The notes under the pieces are model-generated. The model saw only the letters and a program-made list of their open reading frames with translations. It was not told the origin of the DNA and ran no database searches. A DNA stretch of 64,000 bases from Pseudomonadota bacterium. Lineage in GTDB: Bacteria > Pseudomonadota > Alphaproteobacteria > Dongiales > Dongiaceae. The number at the start of each line of letters is the position of its first letter. Position 1 is the stretch's first letter. A program made the position numbers and the translations under genes. The stretch covers positions 310,001 through 374,000 of the forward strand of contig JAJYUT010000005.1 of NCBI GenBank assembly GCA_021792365.1, in the 5' to 3' direction. This document shows, piece after piece, positions 8,288-16,281 of this stretch.

Positions 8288-9319
8288 TTGCTGCCGCGCG
8301 AGGCCGTGAAGGCGCTATCGGACTTCCTCCGCGACGCGGCGCAGGCGGAGCGTGCGGATGTCAACATCGATCGCGCGGTGCCCGGCGATGCGGGGCGGGT
8401 GCATCATCTGATCTCTGCCGAGATTCATGGCGGCCCGTTGACCGGCCGGCACGCGCTCGTCTTGCGGGGCCAAGGCGACGAGGGCGCTGCGGCCCTCTCC
8501 ACCGTCCAGGAATTCGCCATCCGTCAGGCCGCGTTCCACGCGGGGCTGACAACGCCCAAGCCGCTCTGGCTCGAGCCGGATGGCCATGCGTTGGGCAGCC
8601 CTTTCATGGTGCTGCCCTTCGTTCCGGGAACGACGGAGGCGGCGGCGCTGCAGCGCGATCTGTCGGCGGAGGAGGGCGACCGCCTCGCCTACCGCCTGGG
8701 CCAGGAACTGGCGCGGCTGCATCAAGTCACGCTCGACGCCGCACCGGCGGAGCTCGCCTTCCTGACGCGCCCCGGCGCGGACTGGGCGCAGCAGCGCGCG
8801 GCCGCGTGGCATGCGGCGCTGGATGACGTGGCGATCCCGCAGCCTTGCTTTGAATGGGCGATCAACTGGTTCCTCGATCATGCGCCGGCGATCGGGCAGT
8901 TCGCGCTGTGCCATCGCGGCCTGCGCCTCGGCGACATTGTCGTCGATGGCGCGCAACTGGCCGGTATTCTCGATCTGGAGCAGGCCTCCTGGAGCGACCC
9001 CATGGAGGACCTGGGCTGGCTGTGCGCGCGCGGCGGCCGTCACGGCCTGCCGGAGCGAGAGGCCGGCGGTATCGGCAGCCGCGAGGCGCTCTATGACGGT
9101 TACCGGGATGTCACGGGCGCCGAGGTGGATGACCGCCGTGTGCGCTTCTGGGAAATCGCGGCGGCGATCCGCCAAGGCATAGCGGCGCTGCAGCGCGCCG
9201 CGCATCCGGGAGGCGATGCGGAGCAAGAACTCGCAGCCATGCTGACAGGCCTGCAGTCGCTCGAGGCCGAATACGACCTGCTGCTCGAGATCGAGCAATA
9301 CCCGGCAGAGGCAGCGTGA
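8288..9319 (+). CDS. Phosphotransferase (APH/ACAD10-like) family protein with altered catalytic loop
   Basis: A 343-residue aminoglycoside-phosphotransferase-fold protein that starts with TTG right after ppa. The fold is visible in FMVLPFVPGTTE (hinge), RLGQELARLHQV and ILDLEQASWSDPMEDLGWL (metal-binding loop). The catalytic loop, usually HGDxRxGN, reads CHRGLRLGDIVVD (8910-8948), so the catalytic Asp is replaced and the metal-binding Asn is Asp. It may be a pseudokinase or use an unusual mechanism. The downstream gene overlaps its stop (GTGATG). In related genomes such kinases pair with acyl-CoA dehydrogenases; none is present here. Confidence 0.75.
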   Translation: MLPREAVKALSDFLRDAAQAERADVNIDRAVPGDAGRVHHLISAEIHGGPLTGRHALVLRGQGDEGAAALSTVQEFAIRQAAFHAGLTTPKPLWLEPDGHALGSPFMVLPFVPGTTEAAALQRDLSAEEGDRLAYRLGQELARLHQVTLDAAPAELAFLTRPGADWAQQRAAAWHAALDDVAIPQPCFEWAINWFLDHAPAIGQFALCHRGLRLGDIVVDGAQLAGILDLEQASWSDPMEDLGWLCARGGRHGLPEREAGGIGSREALYDGYRDVTGAEVDDRRVRFWEIAAAIRQGIAALQRAAHPGGDAEQELAAMLTGLQSLEAEYDLLLEIEQYPAEAA

Positions 9320-9726
9320 TGGCCGAGCCGCTCCTGCCATACAGCCCGGCCGACCTGCTCGAACGCGCGATCGAGACGTTGCGCGCACGCCTCCTGCCGC
9401 AGATGACGGAGGCGGCGGAGCATGAAGCCGCGCTGGCGGCAATGCGCGCGCTCGCCATCGCACAGGCGGAGCTTGCGAGTGATCCGGCGATCATTGGCCG
9501 CGAGTCAGCGGAGATGGAAGCGCTGCTGGGCGCGGCGTTCGGCGGCGACGCGCGCGCGGCGCGGCACGCGCTCGCGGCAGCGATCCGCGCGCGCAGCCTG
9601 CCCTCGAGCGGCCCGACGGAGGTACGTCTGCGCGATCACCTGCTGAAGGCGACGGCCAACCGCTTGCGTCTTACCAATCCCAAATACATGACGCGGCGGA
9701 AGCGGCGCGCGGAATCCTCGTACTAA
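9319..9726 (+). CDS. Small protein associated with APH-like kinases (DUF6285-like)
   Basis: A 135-residue, helix-rich, Ala- and Arg-rich soluble protein whose ATG overlaps the stop of the kinase-like gene. It has a conserved-looking N-terminus (YSPADLLERAIETLRARLLPQM) and a basic tail (TRRKRRAESSY). The position and size match a family of unknown function that is regularly encoded next to APH-like kinases; that assignment is from memory of the gene neighbourhood and not from a clear motif. The two probably act together. Its end overlaps by four bases the end of the convergent SRPBCC gene. Confidence 0.6.
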   Translation: MAEPLLPYSPADLLERAIETLRARLLPQMTEAAEHEAALAAMRALAIAQAELASDPAIIGRESAEMEALLGAAFGGDARAARHALAAAIRARSLPSSGPTEVRLRDHLLKATANRLRLTNPKYMTRRKRRAESSY

Positions 9727-10205
9727 GCTTCATCCGACGCGAACACCTGCTCCAGCCTGTCGTAGCTCGCGACGACACCCTCCTTCATGCCGCTCTGGAA
9801 CGCGCTGTCACGGGCCTCTCGTGACTCGTAGACGACGGTGGCGGCGAGAATCGTCCGGCCACTTTGCTCCGTCAGGACAGTCGTTACGAGGGCGTCGCCG
9901 GGATACCAAGCGGTGTCAAACGTCTCCGTGTGCACCAGCCGACTGGGCCGCGCGACCTCGCGGTAGACACCGCTCATGCCCATCTCACGGCGGTCCGTGT
10001 GCCGCCACACATAGCGGTATGCGCCGCCGACCCTGAGGTCGATCTCGCAAATCGGCATGGACCATCCGGGCGGGCCGAGCAACCACCGCTTCACCAGTTC
10101 CGGCTTGGTCAGGGCGTCGAACACCAAAGCGCGCGGCGCGTCGAACATGCGGCTGAAGGCGATCTCGCGGTCGGATGGCGTCGTGATGGTCAGCGGATAC
10201 GTCAT
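9723..10205 (-). CDS. SRPBCC (AHSA1-like, SMa0974-type) protein of ArsR cassette 1
   Basis: A 160-residue START/SRPBCC-fold protein: FDAPRALVFDALTKPELVKRWLLG at the start is the AHSA1 signature, followed by GGAYRYVWRH and GMKEGVVASYDRLEQV near the end. Such proteins bind hydrophobic small molecules in a deep cavity. Its ATG overlaps the stop of the upstream ArsR regulator (ATGA), so the two are translationally coupled. The ligand is unknown. Confidence 0.8.
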   Translation of the reverse strand: MTYPLTITTPSDREIAFSRMFDAPRALVFDALTKPELVKRWLLGPPGWSMPICEIDLRVGGAYRYVWRHTDRREMGMSGVYREVARPSRLVHTETFDTAWYPGDALVTTVLTEQSGRTILAATVVYESREARDSAFQSGMKEGVVASYDRLEQVFASDEA

Positions 10206-10567
10206 CAGCGTTTCCCTTTGCGCGGGCTGGCCTTCCGGTCGGGCGCCTGCAGTTCCTCGAGCACGACGTCGAGACGCTGGAAGTTCTGCTCCCAGATTTG
10301 CCGGTAGGTCTCCAGCCAGTCGCGGATGTCGGCAAGCGATCTGGCTTCGATGCGACAGGGCCGGCGCTGGGCATCGCGCCCGCGGGAGATCAGGCCGGCG
10401 CGCTCGAGCACCTTGAGGTGCTTGGAGATTGCGGGCTGGCTCATGGCGAAGGGCTTGGCCAATTCCAGCACCGAGGCCTCGCCATTGGCGAGCCGCGCCA
10501 GGATCGCCCGGCGGGTCGGGTCGGCGAGGGCGGTAAAGGTGGCGTCCAGTTGCTCGGAAGGTGTCAT
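10205..10567 (-). CDS. ArsR-family winged-helix regulator, cassette 1
   Basis: A 120-residue HTH_20/ArsR repressor: TALADPTRRAILARLANGEASV, then ELAKPFAMSQPAISKHLKVLERAGLI with the recognition helix SQPAISKHL. No metal-binding Cys pair (CxC) is present, as usual for the SRPBCC-linked subfamily. The C-terminal part (IRDWLETYRQIWEQNFQRLD) is typical of this subfamily. Two abutting operator-like sites lie just before its start (10571-10602), consistent with autoregulation. Confidence 0.85.
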   Translation of the reverse strand: MTPSEQLDATFTALADPTRRAILARLANGEASVLELAKPFAMSQPAISKHLKVLERAGLISRGRDAQRRPCRIEARSLADIRDWLETYRQIWEQNFQRLDVVLEELQAPDRKASPRKGKR

Positions 10568-10570
10568 TCC

Positions 10571-10602
10571 AAAACTAATCGTTTATATAACAATTTGGCT
10601 AT
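10571..10602 (-). promoter_or_regulatory. Two abutting ArsR operator-like sites, cassette 1
   Basis: AAAACTAATCGTTTAT (10571-10586) and ATAACAATTTGGCTAT (10587-10602) each match the site ATAACTATTCGGTTAT of cassette 2 at 13 of 16 positions. They sit 4-35 bases upstream of the ArsR start codon. The AT-rich run here probably overlaps the promoter. Confidence 0.55.
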
Positions 10603-10763
10603 GGAATACTTGTTTGCGTGAGTCAAGCGCGCCGGACGCTGAGGCCCGCCGGCCATGGCATTCTGCGACCCGCTCGGCTATTGATGGACGCAAGCGGTCG
10701 TCTCGGGAGGCGCGCCGCATCGACCTGGGCCCCGCGCCCGGAGTCCAACGAAGAGGGATTGTC

Positions 10764-11564
10764 ATGAGAGCGATGATGAAAGGCGCGTTGATCGCCCTTG
10801 GCCTTGTTATGGCCGTGGCAACCGGCCCGCAAGCCGCGATCGCCGCGGAGGATTCGCTGCTGCATAAGATTCTGAATCGCGGCACCTTGCGCGTGGGCAC
10901 CACCGGAGACTATCCGCCGTTCTCCGAGTTGGATCAGGCCACAAACACCTATCGAGGCTTTGAGATCGACATGGCGACCGCGCTGGCGGCCGATCTCGGC
11001 GTGAGGCTGGAGTTCGTGCCGACGAACTGGGACACGCTGGGCGCCGGCATTGCCGCGGACAAATACGACGTGGTGGCTTCCGGCGTCACCATGACCCTTG
11101 AGCGCCTGAAGAGCGTGGCCTTCTCCGACCCGTATCTCGACTCGCCGCTGGTGCCGCTGATCCTTGCAAAGGACGAAGGCAAATACGCGACCTGGCGCGA
11201 TATGGATCAGGAAGGTGTGAAGCTCGCCGTGATGGCGGGCACGTCGGCGGAGGAATCCGCGAAGAAGAACTTCACCAAGGCGGAGGTCATTCCGATCACC
11301 GCGCCGGCGTTGGACTACCAGGAGCTGCTCGCCGGCCGCGTGACCGCCGCGATCACCGACACGGTCTTCATCAGGAAAGCGCTGTCCCAATACCAGAAGG
11401 AATTCGCGGTCGTCGATCCGGACCATCCCATAGAGGGCCAGCCCATCAGCATGATGACCGTGCAGGGCGACCAGGTCTGGCTGAACTGGATCAACACCTG
11501 GATCAAGCTCAGGCAGCAATCCGGCTACTTCGACAGCCTGTTCCAGAAGTGGATCGCGGGCTGA
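10764..11564 (+). CDS. Polar amino-acid-type ABC transporter, periplasmic binding protein
   Basis: A 266-residue family 3 solute-binding protein. A signal peptide (about residues 1-26, ending AAIAAE) is followed by GTLRVGTTGDYPPFSELDQA and YRGFEIDMATALAADLGV, the typical ligand-binding start, and VVASGVTMTLERLKSVAFSDPY. The start at 10764 has AAGAGGG before it. It is followed after a GC-rich hairpin by a permease gene. The ligand is probably an amino acid or related compound; the specific one cannot be told. Confidence 0.9.
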   Translation: MRAMMKGALIALGLVMAVATGPQAAIAAEDSLLHKILNRGTLRVGTTGDYPPFSELDQATNTYRGFEIDMATALAADLGVRLEFVPTNWDTLGAGIAADKYDVVASGVTMTLERLKSVAFSDPYLDSPLVPLILAKDEGKYATWRDMDQEGVKLAVMAGTSAEESAKKNFTKAEVIPITAPALDYQELLAGRVTAAITDTVFIRKALSQYQKEFAVVDPDHPIEGQPISMMTVQGDQVWLNWINTWIKLRQQSGYFDSLFQKWIAG

Positions 11565-11621
11565 CGAACTCCCTGCCCCAGGGTGGGGCGGGGCGAGCGC
11601 ACATGGCCAGCCAAGCATTAA

Positions 11622-11650
11622 TCCCCCTCCCCAGGATTGGAGGAGGGGGA
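11622..11650 (+). other. GC-rich hairpin between binding protein and permease genes
   Basis: TCCCCCTCC (11622-11630) pairs with GGAGGGGGA (11642-11650), a nine-base stem with an 11-base loop and no T tract. It lies between the stop of the binding-protein gene and the ATG of the permease at 11666. Such structures often protect the upstream message from 3' decay so that the binding protein is made in excess. The 3' arm is also the nearest purine-rich run to the permease start. Confidence 0.5.
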
Positions 11651-11665
11651 CACCGTCGATCGATC

Positions 11666-12424
11666 ATGGTCCTCGTCGGCGCCGCCCTCATCCTCACGGG
11701 CTGCGGGAATTGGGCCGTGCTCATGCCGACCAATCCCAACGGGGAGAAACACCTTCTGTTCCTGCTGTCCGGCATCCCCCTGACGCTGCTGATCTCATCC
11801 TATTCGATCATTATCGGATCGATCATCGGTCTGGCCGGCGCCCTGATGCTGCGCAGCCGGCACAGGGCGCTGCGCTGGTTCGCGGCGGGATATGTCGATC
11901 TTTTCCGCAAGCTGCCGCTCTATGTGGTCCTGCTCTGGATCTATTTCGGATTTCCGACCGCCTTGCGCGACGTGCCGGACGAGATCAAGACCCTGCCGGT
12001 GATTTCGCTCTTCGCCAACATGACGGCGGTGACGGCGGCGACCATCGGCCTGTCGCTCAATGCCGGCGCCTTCCTGATCGAAGTGTTCCGCGCCGGCATC
12101 GAAAGCGTCTCGAGGGGGCAGGTCGATGCGGCTTACAGCCTCGGCATGTCGCGGGGGCTTGCGATGCGCCGCATCGTGCTGCCGCAGGCCTTGCGCCGTA
12201 TGCTGCCGCCGACCGTCAACCAGTACATCTCCGTGGTGAAGGACTCATCGCTCGCCGGCGCCATCGGCGTGCTGGAGATCACGCGTTCGGCCACGCTGCT
12301 GCAGACGCAGATCCTGCACGCGCTGGAGATCTACACCTTCCTCGGCCTGCAGTATTTCGTGATCCTGACGCTGCTGACCTGGCTGGCCCGCTATCTGGAG
12401 CGGCGCTTCCCGCAACATAACTGA
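11666..12424 (+). CDS. Polar amino-acid-type ABC transporter, permease
   Basis: A 252-residue inner-membrane permease of the HisM/GlnP class. It shows GIPLTLLISSYSIIIGSIIGL, several further helices, and the EAA loop AAYSLGMSRGLAMRRIVLPQA that docks on the ATPase. The start at 11666 (MVLVGAALILTG) is preferred because an ATG at 11549 would read through the intergenic hairpin. No matching ATPase gene lies nearby, so the transporter must share or recruit one encoded elsewhere. The gene ends nine bases before the convergent hydrolase gene. Confidence 0.88.
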   Translation: MVLVGAALILTGCGNWAVLMPTNPNGEKHLLFLLSGIPLTLLISSYSIIIGSIIGLAGALMLRSRHRALRWFAAGYVDLFRKLPLYVVLLWIYFGFPTALRDVPDEIKTLPVISLFANMTAVTAATIGLSLNAGAFLIEVFRAGIESVSRGQVDAAYSLGMSRGLAMRRIVLPQALRRMLPPTVNQYISVVKDSSLAGAIGVLEITRSATLLQTQILHALEIYTFLGLQYFVILTLLTWLARYLERRFPQHN

Positions 12425-12433
12425 TTGAGAGGG

Positions 12434-13324
12434 TCATTGCGCGAAGAAGGCCCGCAGCTCCGCCAGCGTCTCGTCCGGATTGGCTTCGGGGAAGAAATGG
12501 CCGCCAGGTAGGGCTCGGCCTCTTACGTCGACCGCCCAGTCGCGCCATATGCCGAGCGGACCGCCCGCCCCCTGATACCAGGTATCGAGCGCACCGCCCT
12601 CGCTCCACAAGGCCAGGGTCGGACATTGGATCATGCGGCCTGCCTCGCGATCCTTCCGGTCGCGCTCGACATCGACCGTCACGGAAGCCCGATACTCCTC
12701 GCAGATCGCGCGCACGGCTTCCGGATCGCGCAGGGCCGCGACATACGCTTCGCGAACCTCCGGCGGGAAACTTCCGGCTTCGGATCCCCAGCGGCTGAGC
12801 GCATCGTCGACGATCGCCTCCTCGGCGCCAGCGATCAGCAACTCGGGCAGCGGGGCCGGTTGCGACAGCACCGACCAGGGCCAGAAGCTCAGCGCGAACC
12901 GGGAATCCGCGCGCTGAACCGCTTCGCTCCCCGGAATGACGTCGAGAACCGCCAGACGATCCACGTGATCGGTGTGCTCCAGCGCCATGCGATAGGCGAC
13001 CCGCGCGCCGCGGTCGTGGCCCGCCACCGCGAAACGCGAATGGCCCAGCGCCGTCATCATGTTGATCATGTCGAGCGCCATCTCGCTCTTGGAATACGCC
13101 TCGTGATCGGGCGTGGAGGGCGGCTTGCCGCTTGCCCCATAGCCGCGCAGATCGGCGCAAATGACGGTGAACGCGTCCGCCAGTGCGGGCGCGATGCGAT
13201 GCCACATCAAGTGGGTTTCCGGAAAGCCATGCAGGAGCAGCAATGGCCTGCCCTTCCCACCGCGACGGACAAAAACTGTCGTCTGGCCGGTGTTCACGAC
13301 CGACGTATCGAACCCCGAAAACAT
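12434..13324 (-). CDS. Alpha/beta hydrolase, haloacetate (fluoroacetate) dehalogenase-like
   Basis: A 296-residue hydrolase. LLLHGFPETHLMWHRIAP holds the oxyanion-hole motif HGFPE, ICADLRGYGASGKP follows, and the nucleophile elbow is GHDRGARVAYRMALEH with Asp as nucleophile and the Arg residues that bind carboxylate in fluoroacetate dehalogenases. FWPWSVLSQPAPLPE resembles the halide-binding cap. The final His is in PGGHFFPEANPDET. Epoxide hydrolases share the Asp elbow, but the HDRGAR pattern favours haloacetate dehalogenase. It stands alone, converging on the permease gene. Confidence 0.75.
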   Translation of the reverse strand: MFSGFDTSVVNTGQTTVFVRRGGKGRPLLLLHGFPETHLMWHRIAPALADAFTVICADLRGYGASGKPPSTPDHEAYSKSEMALDMINMMTALGHSRFAVAGHDRGARVAYRMALEHTDHVDRLAVLDVIPGSEAVQRADSRFALSFWPWSVLSQPAPLPELLIAGAEEAIVDDALSRWGSEAGSFPPEVREAYVAALRDPEAVRAICEEYRASVTVDVERDRKDREAGRMIQCPTLALWSEGGALDTWYQGAGGPLGIWRDWAVDVRGRALPGGHFFPEANPDETLAELRAFFAQ

Positions 13325-13385
13325 GTCAACTCCAACGCGGTGTGACTAGCCCGTCAACCGCGCGGCAGGGCCAACGTTCCTCGCG

Positions 13386-14414
13386 CTATCGGGCGGCGAT
13401 CATCTCGTCGGCGGCCTGCGCCAGGCCCTGCAGGGCCGCCCGGATTGCGTCGCAGCGCAATCCACTCGCCTGCCGCAGAAGGCTTGCGACATTGTCGTGC
13501 ATGGCATGGAAGCGCACCAGACGGATCGCGAGATCGCTGGGCAGCAGATCCAACCGATCGGCGTTGGCGGTGTAGACTGTCGCGCGCGGTAGGCCGAGCA
13601 TTTCCTGGTGCGTCGCCGGGATTGGCTTGTCCTGCGCAAGGGCGGCGGTTCCGTCATATTGCTCCTGCGCCGAATCGCGGATGGCCGAGACCTCGGCGAG
13701 GAACACGGCCGCGAGCACGCGCACGTCGAGCGCACCGTCGGCGCTGTGGCCCGCGTCGCGCCGGCGGGCGAGCAGAGTAAGGCCGATGATCCCCAGAGCC
13801 GCGACGAGGCCGAGCAGCGGCGCCTGCTCGATCCATTTTGGAATGGCGCTCTCCAAGAGGCTCGGCTGCGGCGGGGCGGGCGGCGCGCTATCACGCGGCG
13901 CCCAGATGCCTTGCTTGCGCGCGCGGGCCTCGGCTTCCGTGGCGTCGTAGCGGGCCGCCAGTTCCCGCTCCGCGGGCGTCGGTGTCGTGCCGACCCGATA
14001 GACCGCGGCCAATCCCTGCGCCAGCATTGCTGTGGCCAGATCCGCGCTATCGACGGTGCAGGTGGCGATCGAGCGACCATTGTTGGTCCGGTCGACCTCG
14101 GTGCAGACGACGTGCCGGCCGCCGGCCAGTTCGTCGAGACCAAGCCGCGCGGCGGGACCATGATCGGCGCTGATCTCCGGCGCCGCGATGCCGAACAGGC
14201 GGACCAGGCTTTCGCCGATCCTGAGCTCGTCGCCGTCGATGATGATTGTCGTGCCTTCGATCGTCTGGCCCGCCGCGCGCGGCACGGCCTCTTCACCGAC
14301 CGCGCCGATCGGGACGGGCGGCGGGGCGGGCGCGATGTTGCCCTGCGCGAATGCAAAGCCGCCGATGACGCAGAGCGCTGCGGCGACAAGCGCCTGGATG
14401 GGAGGCCGCTTCAT
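13386..14414 (-). CDS. Secreted or anchored thermonuclease (SNase) family protein with C-terminal extension
   Basis: A 342-residue protein: signal peptide (MKRPPIQALVAAALCVIGG), an SNase-like domain (about residues 50-170), a membrane helix (LLGLVAALGIIGLTLLARRR, about 205-225) and a helical cytosolic tail of about 110 residues. In the nuclease domain TIIIDGDELRIG and VRLFGIAAPE are present; the usual RLxGIDAPE calcium-binding Asp is Ala. GRSIATC supplies the second Arg. It starts four bases after purC ends and is likely co-transcribed with it. Catalytic activity is uncertain because of the missing Asp. Confidence 0.7.
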   Translation of the reverse strand: MKRPPIQALVAAALCVIGGFAFAQGNIAPAPPPVPIGAVGEEAVPRAAGQTIEGTTIIIDGDELRIGESLVRLFGIAAPEISADHGPAARLGLDELAGGRHVVCTEVDRTNNGRSIATCTVDSADLATAMLAQGLAAVYRVGTTPTPAERELAARYDATEAEARARKQGIWAPRDSAPPAPPQPSLLESAIPKWIEQAPLLGLVAALGIIGLTLLARRRDAGHSADGALDVRVLAAVFLAEVSAIRDSAQEQYDGTAALAQDKPIPATHQEMLGLPRATVYTANADRLDLLPSDLAIRLVRFHAMHDNVASLLRQASGLRCDAIRAALQGLAQAADEMIAAR

Positions 14415-14418
14415 TTCG

Positions 14419-15315
14419 TCAATCGAGGCGGATGCCGGCCAGCTCGCGCAAGGCCTGGGCATATTTGTCGGCGGTTCCGGCGATCACGGCCTGGGGCAGG
14501 TGCGGGCCCGGCGCCTTCTTGTTCCAGTCCAGCGTCTCAAGGTAGTCGCGCACGAACTGCTTGTCGTAGCTCGGCGGGCTGATGCCGACGCGGTATTCCT
14601 CCGCCGGCCAGAAGCGGGAGGAATCCGGGGTCAGCATCTCGTCCATGACATAGAGCTTGCCGTCGGCATCGGTACCGAACTCGAACTTCGTGTCTGCGAT
14701 GATGATGCCGCGCTCGGCCGCATAGGCCGCTGCCCACTTGTAGATGGCGAGCGTTGCGGCGCGCACGCGCTCGGCGAGCTCGCCGCCGATCGCCGCGACC
14801 ACGGCGTCGAAGGTAACATTCTCGTCGTGGTCGCCGACCGCCGCCTTGGTCGATGGCGTGAAGATCGGCTCGGGCAATTGCTCGGCCTGGCGCAGGCCGG
14901 ACGACAGCTTGATGCCGCACAGCGTGCCGCTCGCCTGGTAGTCTTTCCAGCCGGATCCGATCAGGTAGCCGCGCGCGATGGCCTCGACCGGCAGGGGCTT
15001 CAGCCGCCTGGCCACCACGGCGCGTTTCGCGTAGAGCGCCGCGTCCACGCCCTTCGGCAGCACCTCAGGCACCGGCGTCGCGAGCAGATGGTTGGGCATG
15101 ATCTGCGCGGTCTTGCCGAACCAGAAGTTCGAAATCTGCGTCAGCATCTCGCCCTTGCCGGGGATCGGGTCGGGCAGCACCACGTCGAAGGCGGAAAGAC
15201 GATCGGTCGCGACGATCAGAAGCCGGTTCCCGGGCAGGGCAAAGACATCGCGCACCTTGCCGCGATGGACGAGGTCGAGCCCGTACAGGTCGGCCTGAAG
15301 AAGAGTGGTGGGCAA
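14419..15315 (-). CDS. purC: SAICAR synthase (phosphoribosylaminoimidazole-succinocarboxamide synthase)
   Basis: A 298-residue enzyme of purine synthesis that joins CAIR and aspartate using ATP. Visible motifs: [56 protein letters not shown] and [17 protein letters not shown]. It is of the longer fungal/alphaproteobacterial type. I chose a TTG start at 15315, which has GGAG six bases before it and puts the family start at the N-terminus; the upstream ATG at 15414 would extend the protein into the operator region of the divergent arsR gene. Confidence 0.92.
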   Translation of the reverse strand: MPTTLLQADLYGLDLVHRGKVRDVFALPGNRLLIVATDRLSAFDVVLPDPIPGKGEMLTQISNFWFGKTAQIMPNHLLATPVPEVLPKGVDAALYAKRAVVARRLKPLPVEAIARGYLIGSGWKDYQASGTLCGIKLSSGLRQAEQLPEPIFTPSTKAAVGDHDENVTFDAVVAAIGGELAERVRAATLAIYKWAAAYAAERGIIIADTKFEFGTDADGKLYVMDEMLTPDSSRFWPAEEYRVGISPPSYDKQFVRDYLETLDWNKKAPGPHLPQAVIAGTADKYAQALRELAGIRLD

Positions 15316-15401
15316 TGGAGGCTCCGATCGGGATGACTGCGGTCTGCGCCGGTCGTAACGAACCGGAGTTGAGCCGTCAAATGCCTGCGCGCGTTCATTG
15401 C

Positions 15402-15454
15402 TTGACAGAACCATAACTATTCGGTTATCGATCGACTTATAACTAAGCGGTTAT
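15402..15454 (+). promoter_or_regulatory. Promoter and paired palindromic operators of ArsR cassette 2
   Basis: TTGACA at 15402-15407 is a perfect -35 box; a weak -10 candidate (TATCGA) follows at 15426. Two 16-base palindromes, ATAACTATTCGGTTAT (15413-15428) and ATAACTAAGCGGTTAT (15439-15454), have arms ATAAC/GTTAT and lie 26 bases apart centre to centre, on the promoter and just before the arsR start at 15463. They fit dimer binding sites for the encoded repressor. Confidence 0.65.
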
Positions 15455-15462
15455 GGATATCG

Positions 15463-15786
15463 ATGCGCACCAGCTCCGATTATGTTTTCAAAACTCTGGC
15501 CGATCCGACGCGCCGCGCGATCTTCGAACGCCTGAGCCGCGAAGGCGAGCAAACCGTGCGCAGGCTGACCGATCGATCGGGCGTCTCGCAGCCGGCCATA
15601 TCCAAGCATCTCGGCGTCCTGAAGCTCGCCGGCCTGGTACGCGACCGGCGTGCCGGACGGGAGACGCACTACAGCGCCGATCCTAGAGGCTTACGGCCGT
15701 TGATCGACTGGATGTCAGTCTATGGCGCCTTCTGGCGCGATCGCTTTGACGAACTGGAATCGCTGCTCAATCGCATGGACCAATAA
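15463..15786 (+). CDS. ArsR-family winged-helix regulator, cassette 2
   Basis: A 107-residue ArsR/HTH_20 repressor: KTLADPTRRAIFERLSREGE, then LTDRSGVSQPAISKHLGVLKLAGLV with the same recognition helix (SQPAISKHL) as the regulator at 10205-10567. The C-terminal LIDWMSVYGAFWRDRFDELE matches the SRPBCC-linked subfamily. It is followed 12 bases on by an SRPBCC gene with its own AAGGAG, and is preceded by two palindromic sites. Repression of its own operon is the likely role. Confidence 0.85.
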   Translation: MRTSSDYVFKTLADPTRRAIFERLSREGEQTVRRLTDRSGVSQPAISKHLGVLKLAGLVRDRRAGRETHYSADPRGLRPLIDWMSVYGAFWRDRFDELESLLNRMDQ

Positions 15787-15798
15787 GGAGAAGCCTCC

Positions 15799-16224
15799 AT
15801 GTCCGACATCCCCGCGTCAGGTTCGGTCCTCATGGAGCGGGTCATGCCGCATCCGCCGGAGAAAGTCTGGCGCGCATTGACACTGGGGCCGCTGCTCGAG
15901 GAATGGGTCATGAAGAATGATTTCCAGCCGGTCCTCGGGCACAGATTCACGTTCCGCGCGCCGCCGCAACCGTATTGGGACGGCATCGTCACGTGCGAGG
16001 TTCTGGCGGTCGAGCCGAACAGGCGGCTCTCCTATAGCTGGAATGCGTCGGGCGGACTGCGGACCATCGTCACCTGGACGTTGACAACTACCAATGGCGG
16101 CACGCAGGTACGCATGGAGCAGTCAGGCTTCCGCCCCGAGGAAGAAGACAACTACCGGGGCGCACAATACGGCTGGCAGCGCAACATCGAGGCGCTGGAG
16201 CGCGTGGCCTCAAAGCTGATCTGA
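15799..16224 (+). CDS. SRPBCC (AHSA1-like) protein of ArsR cassette 2
   Basis: A 141-residue START-fold protein: VMPHPPEKVWRALTLGPLLEEWVM, then HRFTFRAPP, RRLSYSWNASGG and a C-terminal QRNIEALERVASKLI. The ribosome binding site AAGGAG lies just before it. It probably binds a hydrophobic ligand that signals to, or is handled together with, the upstream ArsR regulator. It resembles the protein of cassette 1 in family but is clearly diverged in sequence. Confidence 0.8.
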   Translation: MSDIPASGSVLMERVMPHPPEKVWRALTLGPLLEEWVMKNDFQPVLGHRFTFRAPPQPYWDGIVTCEVLAVEPNRRLSYSWNASGGLRTIVTWTLTTTNGGTQVRMEQSGFRPEEEDNYRGAQYGWQRNIEALERVASKLI

Positions 16225-16256
16225 AAAGCAGCAACCCTCCCGGAGGGGAGGGTTGC
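16224..16256 (-). terminator. Terminator after the class III aminotransferase gene
   Basis: A 10-base stem (GCAACCCTCC at 16231-16240 with GGAGGGTTGC at 16247-16256) has a 6-base loop. On the minus strand it is followed by TGCTTTTC. It lies between two convergent genes and may stop both transcripts, although no T tract follows on the plus strand. Confidence 0.65.
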
Positions 16257-16281
16257 GCACTCTGAAGCCGATCTGGCGGTG

